A stretch of 7,873 nt of DNA from an uncultured Lentisphaeria bacterium. Its GTDB lineage: Bacteria; Verrucomicrobiota; Lentisphaeria; Victivallales; Victivallaceae. Within the stretch, counting starts at the first letter, position 1. Every line of letters starts with the position of its first letter. Location of the stretch: assembly GCA_903821255.1 (NCBI GenBank), contig CAIJKT010001177.1:1-7873 (forward strand), written 5' to 3'. This document shows positions 1-5,880 of this stretch, in pieces. The notes under the pieces were generated by a model, which had not been told where the DNA came from, ran no database searches, and was given only the letters and a program-made list of their open reading frames with translations. A program made the translations under genes and the position numbers.

Positions 1-66
1 GAACAGACAACACACTAAGCATATCGCCATAAAGACTGTCAGCAGATATTGAGATAGAGTTTTCAT
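1..66 (-). CDS. N-terminus of a membrane or exported protein, cut by the window edge
   Basis: Twenty-two codons are visible before the left edge, starting at the ATG at 66-64. They read MKTLSQYLLTVFMAICLVCC and then LF: one lysine near the start followed by a long hydrophobic run, which looks like a signal peptide or a first membrane helix. The paired cysteines are not preceded by Gly, Ala or Ser, so this is not a normal lipobox. There is no Shine-Dalgarno sequence; only an A-rich stretch precedes the ATG. It starts 11 bases after the stop of the toxin remnant. A second minus frame through this stretch is also open to the edge, so the choice of frame rests only on the signal-like start. Function unknown. 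Confidence 0.35.
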   Translation of the reverse strand, partial: MKTLSQYLLTVFMAICLVCCLF

Positions 67-77
67 TTTTTTCTGTA

Positions 78-239
78 TTAAAGGTTGCTGTTACGCGTTT
101 CGTGGTTAACAAGACGATTTGTTGGACGTTTTACTTCCTGTTCAAAGTCAAGTCCCAGCCCGTGATAGATGTTTTCATAATAATCGACAGCGTCTGCTAG
201 TTCAAGATATGCTTCTTTTAGAAAGAGCACTTTTGTCAT
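78..239 (-). pseudogene. Truncated ParE/RelE-type toxin
   Basis: A 53-codon frame begins with MTKVLFLKEAYLELADAVDY and continues YENIYHGLGLDFEQEVKR. The pattern 'xxFLxEAxxELxxAVxYYExxxxGLGxxFxxEV' is the N-terminal half of the ParE/RelE plasmid-stabilisation toxin family. Homology stops at about residue 38. The tail (PTNRLVNHETRNSNL) does not resemble the family's C-terminal strands, where the Arg-Arg-Phe-Pro-Tyr-like segment and key basic residues lie. Family members are usually about 95-105 residues, so roughly half is missing. I read the other two minus frames to the left and did not recover the missing half. The ATG overlaps the antitoxin stop by one base (TGATG, 241-237), the usual coupling in such modules. 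Most likely an inactive remnant, though a short peptide could still be made. Confidence 0.72.
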
Positions 240-448
240 CAGTATTTGGCCTCTATCCTGGAAAATGCCTCTACGGCTGGTATTCCGACTGCTTTTCCGG
301 ACTTGATTTTTTTGACTCTTCTCTGGATATCTTTCTCAAAATCATCGTTATATTCAGTTTCTCCATTCATTGTTACAATCAAGTCATGAATCAACTGGCC
401 TCTTTCCGGATTTTTTTTGATTTTCATTTTAGCGTCTTCCCGGTCCAT
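239..448 (-). CDS. Antitoxin, putative addiction module component type
   Basis: From the ATG at 448 the protein has 69 residues. Its first third contains NPERGQLIHDLIVTM, matching the helical 'PPEERxxLxxxLLxSL' segment of the addiction-module-component family. Its last third contains IQRRVKKIKSGKAVGIPAVE followed by AFSRIEAKY, matching the toxin-binding tail 'EIxRRxxxxxSGKxxxIPxxExxxxIRAKY'. These small antitoxins neutralise ParE/RelE-type toxins by wrapping their C-terminal segment around them. The stop overlaps the toxin ATG. I chose the start at 448 because the family is usually 65-80 residues. The frame stays open upstream to an ATG at 553 and a TTG at 568, adding a Lys/Arg-rich extension of up to 40 residues that I do not recognise. 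No start has a convincing Shine-Dalgarno sequence. The gene lies downstream of clpA on the same strand with no clear terminator between, so read-through is possible. Confidence 0.68.
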   Translation of the reverse strand: MDREDAKMKIKKNPERGQLIHDLIVTMNGETEYNDDFEKDIQRRVKKIKSGKAVGIPAVEAFSRIEAKY

Positions 449-610
449 GAATGAATCAGCCCCGGATTTCAGGTTCTTTGCTCTTTCCTTATTAAATATT
501 TTTGTGCCATTCCGGCGACGTAATATCCCCGACGTTTTGTTCTTTACGCCCATCTTTTTCAAAGGCAAAGCTGCTATAATACCCTCGGGTTTTTATTTGA
601 ATACTGCGTT

Positions 611-2968
611 TTATTCCGACTTCTGAACTCTGACTGAATTCTGGCTGTTCGATATAACAATCCGGTCATCTTTGACGGTGACAGCGGCAATGCCGCCGTT
701 TTTAAGTTCGCCGAAAAGAATGGAGTCGGCCAGCTTTTCCTGAATACGGCTTTTGAGCAGTCTTTCCAGCGGACGGGCGCCCATTTTGGAGTCATAGCCA
801 TTGATCGCAAACCATTCCACCGCCTGCGGCGAGAGCTTCAGCTTGACATTTCTGGCGGCGAGTTCGACGGCAAGCTGCTGAATGAATTTGTCCACAATCC
901 GCTTCATCAGATCCAGCGACAGCCGGTTGAAGTAAATGGTGCCGTCAAGCCGGTTGCGGAATTCCGGAGTAAAGTATTTTTCCACCTCTTTCTGCGTGGA
1001 AAGCTCCGGCTGCGAATCGTTGGCAAAGCCGATAAGCCCGGTGTCGAGCTTTTTCGCGCCGACATTGCTGGTCATGATGATGACGGCGTGGCGGAAATCG
1101 GCCTTGCGTCCGTTATTGTCGGTCAAGGTGCCGTAGTCCATGATCTGAAGCAGGATATTGTAGATATCGGGATGCGCTTTTTCAATTTCATCCAGCAGCA
1201 GGACACAATGCGGAGTCCGCAGCAGGGCTTCGGTCAGCAGTCCCGACTGTTCAAACCCGACATAGCCCGGCGGGCTGCCGATGAGTTTGGACACGGTATG
1301 CTTTTCAGAGTATTCGCTCATGTCAAAGCGGATGAAGCTGATGCCCAGTTTTTCCGCGAGCTGGCGCGCCAGTTCGGTTTTGCCGCAGCCGGTCGGGCCG
1401 CAAAACATGAAAGAGCCGACCGGTTTGTGCTTATTGCCAATACCGGCGCGGGCTATTTTTACCGCGGTAGTCACTTTGTTCACCGCTTCGTCCTGGCCGA
1501 AAATCACGGATTTTAGTTCGTTTTCCAGCTTAAAAAGCGCACTGTTGTCAGAGGTGGTGAGTTTGGCCGCCGGAATATGCGCGATCTGGGCAATCACTGC
1601 CTCGATATCCCTGACGGTTATCTGTTTCCGGCGGCAGACGGCGTCGCGCAGAGAGTTTCCGGCTCCGGCTTCATCGATGACGTCAATGGCTTTGTCCGGC
1701 AGGAAACGGTCGTTGATATGCAGTGCGGAGAGTTTCACCGCCGCCTCCAGCGCCTTGATGGAATACGTTATCCCGTAGTGTTTTTCGTAATACGGGCGCA
1801 GACCGTTGAGGATCGCCAGGGCATCGTGCTCGGACGGTTCCGCCACATCAATCTTCTGGAAACGGCGGCTGAAGGCTTTGTCCTTCAGAATATGGTTCTT
1901 GTAATCGTCGTAAGTAGTAATGCCGATGCACTTGATTTCGCCGCTGTTCAAGGCCGGTTTCAGGATGTTGGAGGCGTCCAGCGAACCCGAACTGACCGCA
2001 CCCGCACCGACCACGACATGGATTTCATCCACAAACAGGATCGCCTTTTCGGCCTTTTTCAGGTCATCGACAACTTTTTTCAGTCTTTCCTCGAATTCGC
2101 CGCGGAACTTGGTTCCGGCGACCAGTGCGCCCATATCCAGCGCCCAGATGCTGCAGCCGCGCAGCCGGTCCGGCACCTGGTTGTTGACAATATTCAGCGC
2201 CAGTCCTTCAATAATCGCGGTTTTGCCGACGCCGGCTTCCCCCACCAGCACGGGATTGTTCTTTTTGCGGCGGCACAGCACCTGCATCACCCTGGCCAGT
2301 TCGTTTTTCCGGCCGATGATCGGATCGATTTTGCCTTTAGCGGCCATCTCCGTAAGGTTCACGGAGTATTTGCGCAGAAACTTCAGTTCCTTCGGGTCCT
2401 TTTCCGGATTATCCCGGTTTTTGGAGCCGCCGGCTTCATGTTCAGCGCCTGCTTCAAGCGCGCCGTCCGCCATCTCCTCCTCCATGTTCTCCATGAAGCT
2501 GAAATCCTCCTGATCGTCTCCGGCATCTTTATAGTAGTCATCGCTGGTGATTTCCCTGATCACGTCATATTGAGCAAGCCCTGCCTTCCGCAGGAAGAAA
2601 TAGGCATGAGACTGCTTTTCTTCAAACATGGCAACAAATACATCAATCACCCCGAGCTGTTTTTTCTCCGCGCCGCCGGCCCGGGAAAGCGCGTTATTCA
2701 ATATCCGGTCAAAGGCGATCGATTCTATCGGCTGCGATTTCAAGTCAACCTGCTCCACCTGATTACGGAAAAAACTCCAAAGGCATTCCTCCACTTTGAG
2801 CTTGTCAATCCCGAGACTTTCAAAGATATTCCTGATCTTGGGATTTTTCAGCATGGCATAAAGCAGATGTTCGGGCAGAATTATCTCATGTTTCAGTTCA
2901 GTGGCAAGATTCACCGTTTCAGTGATGATCCCGTTCAGTTCGGGAGTGGGTACGGGCATATGTTCCAA
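611..2968 (-). CDS. clpA: ATP-dependent Clp protease ATP-binding subunit ClpA
   Basis: ClpA is a hexameric AAA+ unfoldase that feeds substrates into the ClpP chamber in the cytoplasm; ClpS delivers N-degron substrates to it. The 785-residue protein has an N-domain (about 1-140), an acidic linker (about 142-192) and two ATPase modules. D1 has Walker A GEAGVGKT (243-250), Walker B ending D314-E315, pore loop KFRG (287-290) and arginines at 368-369. D2 has Walker A GPTGCGKT (524-531), Walker B with D593-E594, pore loop GYVG (568-571), sensor Asn635, RNR at 671-673 and sensor-2 GAR at 730-732. The ClpP-docking tripeptide is IGF at 646-648, so it should work with a ClpP encoded elsewhere. E. coli ClpA has 758 residues; the excess is mainly in the linker. 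I accept the TTG start at 2968 because GGAGG lies 7 bases upstream, whereas the in-frame ATG at 2959 is 16 bases from it. It begins 2 bases after the clpS stop. Confidence 0.97.
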   Translation of the reverse strand: MEHMPVPTPELNGIITETVNLATELKHEIILPEHLLYAMLKNPKIRNIFESLGIDKLKVEECLWSFFRNQVEQVDLKSQPIESIAFDRILNNALSRAGGAEKKQLGVIDVFVAMFEEKQSHAYFFLRKAGLAQYDVIREITSDDYYKDAGDDQEDFSFMENMEEEMADGALEAGAEHEAGGSKNRDNPEKDPKELKFLRKYSVNLTEMAAKGKIDPIIGRKNELARVMQVLCRRKKNNPVLVGEAGVGKTAIIEGLALNIVNNQVPDRLRGCSIWALDMGALVAGTKFRGEFEERLKKVVDDLKKAEKAILFVDEIHVVVGAGAVSSGSLDASNILKPALNSGEIKCIGITTYDDYKNHILKDKAFSRRFQKIDVAEPSEHDALAILNGLRPYYEKHYGITYSIKALEAAVKLSALHINDRFLPDKAIDVIDEAGAGNSLRDAVCRRKQITVRDIEAVIAQIAHIPAAKLTTSDNSALFKLENELKSVIFGQDEAVNKVTTAVKIARAGIGNKHKPVGSFMFCGPTGCGKTELARQLAEKLGISFIRFDMSEYSEKHTVSKLIGSPPGYVGFEQSGLLTEALLRTPHCVLLLDEIEKAHPDIYNILLQIMDYGTLTDNNGRKADFRHAVIIMTSNVGAKKLDTGLIGFANDSQPELSTQKEVEKYFTPEFRNRLDGTIYFNRLSLDLMKRIVDKFIQQLAVELAARNVKLKLSPQAVEWFAINGYDSKMGARPLERLLKSRIQEKLADSILFGELKNGGIAAVTVKDDRIVISNSQNSVRVQKSE

Positions 2969-2970
2969 AG

Positions 2971-3273
2971 TTATGCCTCCTCTGCGGCGCAGCGCAGCGG
3001 GTATTTATATTGATTCGCCATCGCCTGCACCTGCGCGACTTTGGTTTCGGCGATCACATACGGGTATATGCCGCAAACCGCGCTGCCCTTTTTATGCACC
3101 GCCAGCATCAGATTCTTCGCGTCATCAAGGCTCCTGTGAAAAACCACCATAAGCACCATCACCACAAAATCCATGGTGGTGAAATCATCGTTGAACAGTA
3201 CCACCTTGTACATCGGCGGTTCCTGAATATCGTCATCCACTTTCTCAAGTACAGCGTCTTTAAACTCATGCAT
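2971..3273 (-). CDS. clpS: ATP-dependent Clp protease adaptor ClpS
   Basis: ClpS binds proteins that start with a destabilising residue (Leu, Phe, Tyr, Trp) and hands them to the ClpA N-domain for degradation by ClpAP. From the ATG at 3273 the protein has 100 residues. It shows the family core: PPMYKVVLFNDDFTTMDFV (from residue 19), then MLAVHKKGSAVCGIY and IAETKVAQV, ending near YPLRC. The degron-pocket residues are present: Asn28, Asp29, Asp30, Thr32, the gatekeeper Met34 and His60, equivalent to E. coli Asn34/Asp35 and His66. The frame opens 5 codons earlier at an ATG at 3288, but no Shine-Dalgarno precedes it and the predicted leader there is only about 14 bases. GGAG lies 9 bases before 3273, so I prefer that start; the 3288 start (105 residues) stays possible. 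First gene of the clpS-clpA operon. Confidence 0.95.
   Translation of the reverse strand: MHEFKDAVLEKVDDDIQEPPMYKVVLFNDDFTTMDFVVMVLMVVFHRSLDDAKNLMLAVHKKGSAVCGIYPYVIAETKVAQVQAMANQYKYPLRCAAEEA
2976..2980 (-). promoter_or_regulatory. Ribosome binding site of clpA, inside clpS
   Basis: GGAGG sits 7 bases before the TTG codon at 2968, within the last sense codons of clpS (Glu-Glu-Ala-stop). It decides the clpA start and suggests that translation of the two genes is coupled. Confidence 0.75.
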
Positions 3274-3282
3274 CAGATATTG

Positions 3283-3286
3283 CTCC
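3283..3286 (-). promoter_or_regulatory. Probable ribosome binding site of clpS
   Basis: GGAG is followed after 9 bases by the ATG at 3273. It overlaps the alternative start at 3288, which has only AT-rich sequence before it. This is the reason for choosing the shorter ClpS. Confidence 0.45.
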
Positions 3287-3290
3287 ATAA

Positions 3291-3307
3291 AATTAATGCC
3301 ATTAATT
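3291..3307. promoter_or_regulatory. 17-bp palindrome over the clpSA start point (possible operator)
   Basis: AATTAATG-C-CATTAATT is a perfect inverted repeat with 8-base arms and a one-base centre. It begins 2 bases after the -10 box and covers the predicted transcription start. A repressor dimer bound here would block RNA polymerase. The single-base centre is too tight for a good RNA hairpin, so a DNA-binding site fits better. It is AT-rich, so chance is not excluded. Confidence 0.4.
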
Positions 3308-3308
3308 C

Positions 3309-3337
3309 ATTATAACCAGAAAACGGCGTCATGGCAA
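3309..3337 (-). promoter_or_regulatory. Sigma70-type promoter of clpS-clpA
   Basis: On the minus strand, TTGCCA (3337-3332, 4 of 6 consensus bases) is separated by exactly 17 bases from a perfect TATAAT (3314-3309). Transcription should start near 3302, about 14 bases before the first possible clpS ATG and about 29 before the preferred one. It lies between the sodN-like gene and clpS on the same strand, so clpSA has its own promoter. Confidence 0.72.
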
Positions 3338-3367
3338 CCCCTGAAACACGTTTTTACTGAAAAGAGA

Positions 3368-3823
3368 TCAGTGTTTATGCTCAAAAAGCGGATTCAATTC
3401 CGCGGACAAGGCCCGCAGTTTCGCGACATTCTCCAGATCCAGCGACTGTTTGGACTTCATGGCGGCAACCAGGATTCCGTGCAGCAGCGTGAGTTTTTTG
3501 ATGTAATCCGCATATTCGGGACTGTTTTTATCAGTCACCGGCCTGACCCGCTGGGCCATAAAGTAATCCGTAACCGTTGCTTGAATAGTTTCGGCATGTT
3601 TGTCCTTGTTGTTTATCCAGCGGACTATCTGGTTGTAATCAATCGTTTTCCCGGCCTGAAGGCGGACAATTTCATTGATGGACTTTTCAATAGTCAGGAT
3701 GTCCTCCTGAATCGCCGCCAGCCGCAGGTCATCGTCGAAAATCCCGCAGGGCACCTGGCAATGGGCAAAGATAGCGGTACAGGAAAACAACAGCATTCCG
3801 GCAATCGCGATTTTCTTGAACAT
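3368..3823 (-). CDS. sodN: Exported nickel-superoxide-dismutase-like protein (Ni-hook)
   Basis: Ni-SOD turns superoxide into hydrogen peroxide and oxygen, using a nickel ion held by an N-terminal hook. The 151-residue precursor starts with a Sec signal peptide (residues 1-20: Lys-Lys, a hydrophobic stretch, then AIFA). Cleavage after Ala20 would leave HCQVPCGIFDDD as the mature N-terminus. His1, Cys2 and Cys6 of the mature form are the known nickel ligands, in the family pattern HCxxPCG. The remaining 131 residues are mostly helical, including KDKHAETIQ and TDYFMAQRVRP, which recall the family's four-helix bundle. The residue equivalent to Tyr9 is Phe. I chose the ATG at 3823 because AAGGAG lies 8 bases upstream; a GTG at 3832 overlaps that site. 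Canonical Ni-SODs are cytoplasmic precursors cut by SodX; no sodX is present here. A lipoprotein (Cys15) is less likely because Phe precedes Ser-Cys. The family assignment is strong; SOD activity is inferred. Confidence 0.82.
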   Translation of the reverse strand: MFKKIAIAGMLLFSCTAIFAHCQVPCGIFDDDLRLAAIQEDILTIEKSINEIVRLQAGKTIDYNQIVRWINNKDKHAETIQATVTDYFMAQRVRPVTDKNSPEYADYIKKLTLLHGILVAAMKSKQSLDLENVAKLRALSAELNPLFEHKH

Positions 3824-3831
3824 GATATGCA

Positions 3832-3837
3832 CTCCTT
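3832..3837 (-). promoter_or_regulatory. Ribosome binding site of the Ni-SOD-like gene
   Basis: AAGGAG ends 8 bases before the ATG at 3823. It overlaps the upstream in-frame GTG at 3832, which rules that codon out as the start and shortens the signal peptide by three residues. Confidence 0.75.
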
Positions 3838-3964
3838 ATGCTATATGGTTTTACGGCAACTTCCTCTCCTGATAATAATATTGCACTTAAAACTCCAGAA
3901 TTTCAAAGCAACTATGCAAGTTAATTTACATTTTTCGTGATATCGCTTATGCAAAAACAGCTTT

Positions 3965-3991
3965 TTGACATTATTGTATATAGCTTATGAT
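3965..3991 (+). promoter_or_regulatory. Candidate promoter of the isomerase-methyltransferase unit
   Basis: A perfect TTGACA (3965-3970) is followed after 15 bases by TATGAT (3986-3991, 5 of 6 consensus). The spacer is two bases shorter than ideal. Transcription would start near 3998, giving a leader of about 20 bases that contains the GGAG at 4005-4008. Confidence 0.45.
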
Positions 3992-4004
3992 GAAATAAAA
4001 CTTT

Positions 4005-4008
4005 GGAG
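4005..4008 (+). promoter_or_regulatory. Ribosome binding site of the isomerase-like gene
   Basis: GGAG lies 8 bases before the ATG at 4017 and supports that start. Confidence 0.7.
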
Positions 4009-4016
4009 ACAGACAA

Positions 4017-4919
4017 ATGTATTATACCGGATTCGCCGATGAGGCATCGCAGGATATTGATCTGCAAATAAAAGCAACTAAAGAGCTCGGCTGGAAATAT
4101 ATTGAATCCAGAAATATCGACGGTCAGAACATCACCGATATTACCGATGATAAATTCGAGGAAGTTTGCGGGAAGCTGGATGCCGCCGGAGTCGGCATCA
4201 ACTGTTTCGGCAGCGCCGTTGCCAACTGGCAGAAGCAGCCCCGCAGGGAGGAGGATTTTCAGAACAGCATCGCCGAGTTACAACGGGCAATCCCCAGAAT
4301 GCAGCGGCTGGGAACAAAAATGCTGCGCGGCATGAGCTTCGCCGTCCCGCAGGACGAACAGCCGGACAGTCCGGAACTGGAGAAAATCATTTTCGCCAAA
4401 GTCAACCATCTGGTGAAAATGTGCGAGGATGCCGGAATTATCTATCTGCATGAAAATTGCATGAATTACGGCGGCATGAGCTATCTGCATACGCTGAAAC
4501 TGCTGGATAACGTCAAGTCGCCGGCCTTCAAACTGCTGTTCGACACCGGCAACCCGGTATTCACCCGCAGGCATATCGGCAAGCCGCCCTATCCCACTCA
4601 GAGCACCTGGCAATTCTATAAAAATGTGAGAGAGTTCGTCATCTATATGCATATCAAAGATTGTGTAGTCATAGAAGACAAGGGCGAAATTCGTCCGCCG
4701 GTGCGCTTCACCTTTGCCGGCGAAGGCGCCGGGAATGTGAAACAGATACTGGAAGACCTGTTTAAACGCGGCTACGACGGCGGTCTTTCCATCGAACCGC
4801 ACCTGGCAGTCGTACATCATGAGCAGAATAAAGAAGCGCCGGATGAACAAATCCGCTACCGCAACTACGTCGAATACGGCAAGCGGTTCATGCTGCTGGT
4901 CAACGACGTGAAAAAATAA
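4017..4919 (+). CDS. Sugar phosphate isomerase/epimerase-like TIM-barrel protein
   Basis: The 300-residue protein fits the xylose-isomerase-like TIM-barrel family (AP-endonuclease-2 fold), whose members isomerise or epimerise sugars, inositols and related compounds with a divalent metal. The strand-by-strand pattern is visible: a start GFADEAS, then KELGWKYIESRNID (22-35), VGINCFGSA (59-67), IIYLHENC (141-148), KLLFDTGNP (172-180), IYMHIKD (209-215), FTFAGEGAGNV (231-241) and LSIEPHL (257-263). Likely metal ligands are Glu146, Asp176, His212 and Glu260, all present, so the enzyme should be active. FAGEGAGN matches the usual 'PGEGxxD' loop. There is no signal peptide, so it is probably cytoplasmic. 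The substrate cannot be read from the sequence. It starts a plus-strand unit with the methyltransferase 15 bases downstream and is divergent from the Ni-SOD-like gene. Confidence 0.88.
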   Translation: MYYTGFADEASQDIDLQIKATKELGWKYIESRNIDGQNITDITDDKFEEVCGKLDAAGVGINCFGSAVANWQKQPRREEDFQNSIAELQRAIPRMQRLGTKMLRGMSFAVPQDEQPDSPELEKIIFAKVNHLVKMCEDAGIIYLHENCMNYGGMSYLHTLKLLDNVKSPAFKLLFDTGNPVFTRRHIGKPPYPTQSTWQFYKNVREFVIYMHIKDCVVIEDKGEIRPPVRFTFAGEGAGNVKQILEDLFKRGYDGGLSIEPHLAVVHHEQNKEAPDEQIRYRNYVEYGKRFMLLVNDVKK

Positions 4920-4934
4920 TTACACGGGAAAATT

Positions 4935-5774
4935 GTGAAGGTAATCAGTCGCAAAGAATACCACCGCCTTTTGGCGGCCATTAACTGGCCGGAATATCTT
5001 GTCATGCGGGATCCCGCATGGCTGCCCGGCACCAGCCATGTCGACATCACGCATGAACGCTATTTCCGTATCATGCGCGACATCTGCCGGATAATTTCAC
5101 CGGGAAGCGATCATAAGCCGGTGATAGCGGACTTCGGCTGCTTTCCCGGCGATCTGGGCCTGATAATGCGAAAATATTTTGGCGACACAATAAAACTTAT
5201 TGGCATCGGGTTGGCGCTACGCGCTGATTTCCGGCAGGCGATGTCCGACAATAAAGTTTATGATTCGCTGCTTGAAGTGGATATTGACCCTGAAAACCCG
5301 TTATTTGCAACCAATGATTTTCCCGCAGATATTCCTTTGCCGGAGAAGTCGGTCGATCTGATAATCGCCGCTGAAATATTTGAACATCTGTACTCGCCGA
5401 TAAATTTCATTACCCAGGCAGCCAGAGTCCTGAGTACTGGCGGAACGTTGCTGATAACCACGCCGAACGTATCTTATTTCGGCAACATCTGCCGCCTGGC
5501 ATGCGGCAGAAGCATTTTCCCCAGCCTTCCTGAATCCCATATTTACCAAAAATCGGAATGGCGGGCGCACATGCGGGTATATGATGCATCGGAAATAAAA
5601 AAACTGATGTCGGATGGCGGTCTTGAAGAAGTTAAACATTATATGATTGACAGCAAAGATGATGCCAGGCGAGTGCAGACCTTTTCCGGACGGTTAAAGA
5701 TGTTCTTCATCCGGCTGTCTTACATCATACCTTATTTCCGCAATCAGTATATAGGCATCTTCAAAAAAACGTAA
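4935..5774 (+). CDS. Class I SAM-dependent methyltransferase
   Basis: The 279-residue protein should move a methyl group from S-adenosylmethionine to an unknown acceptor. Visible motifs are motif I VIADFGCFPGDLG (63-75), with an unusual Cys-Phe-Pro in place of the common GCGTG; an acidic segment LLEVDIDPE (112-120); SVDLIIAAEIFEHLYSP (139-155), the usual 'FDxIxxxxxxEHL' strand IV; and LSTGGTLLITTPN (166-178). The region TPNVSYFGNICRL followed by HMRVYDASEIKKLMSDGGLE resembles methyltransferases often linked to polysaccharide or lipid modification ('H.REYTxxELxxLLxxAGF'). The C-terminus (about 255-278) is hydrophobic and basic and could touch the membrane. The start is GTG at 4935 with a weak GGGA 5 bases upstream; no better start lies near. 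It follows the isomerase by 15 bases and is probably co-transcribed with it. Confidence 0.85.
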   Translation: MKVISRKEYHRLLAAINWPEYLVMRDPAWLPGTSHVDITHERYFRIMRDICRIISPGSDHKPVIADFGCFPGDLGLIMRKYFGDTIKLIGIGLALRADFRQAMSDNKVYDSLLEVDIDPENPLFATNDFPADIPLPEKSVDLIIAAEIFEHLYSPINFITQAARVLSTGGTLLITTPNVSYFGNICRLACGRSIFPSLPESHIYQKSEWRAHMRVYDASEIKKLMSDGGLEEVKHYMIDSKDDARRVQTFSGRLKMFFIRLSYIIPYFRNQYIGIFKKT

Positions 5775-5815
5775 TTCCTTTTGCAGACGACTGGCTTGCC
5801 AATAAGGCTTGTATA

Positions 5816-5858
5816 AAATTGAAAGGCGTCCGGATAAATACCCTGGACGCCTGAATTT
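5816..5858. terminator. Shared stem-loop terminator between convergent genes
   Basis: AGGCGTCC (5824-5831) and GGACGCCT (5845-5852) form a perfect 8-bp stem with a 13-base loop. AAATT (5816-5820) and AATTT (5854-5858) can extend it past a short internal bulge. On the minus strand the stem is followed by TTTCAATTTTATA, fairly U-rich; on the plus strand by GAATTTAATT. It lies 50 bases after the methyltransferase stop and 29 bases after the stop of the convergent secreted-protein gene, so it can serve both, better for the minus strand. Confidence 0.65.
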
Positions 5859-5880
5859 AATTAGACAGATTAAACAACAA

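Noticed and set aside
119..454. 111-codon open frame on the plus strand
   Set aside because: It is antisense to the toxin-antitoxin pair, which has family similarity and the typical one-base overlap.
1577..3013. 478-codon open frame on the plus strand
   Set aside because: It is antisense to clpA and clpS, whose domains and motifs are unmistakable; its protein is rich in His, Gln and Phe, typical of a mirror frame of GC-rich coding DNA.
3356..3372. ACTGA...TCAGT inverted repeat at the end of the Ni-SOD-like gene as a terminator
   Set aside because: The stem is only 5 bp and is followed on the minus strand by A residues, not a U-tract.
3754..3823. Lipoprotein signal in the Ni-SOD-like precursor (LLFSC)
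   Set aside because: The position before Ser-Cys is Phe, which is unusual in a lipobox, and cleavage there would bury the His needed as a nickel ligand.
4278..4850. 190-codon open frame on the minus strand
   Set aside because: It is antisense to the isomerase-like gene, which carries all metal-ligand motifs; this frame has no recognisable domain.
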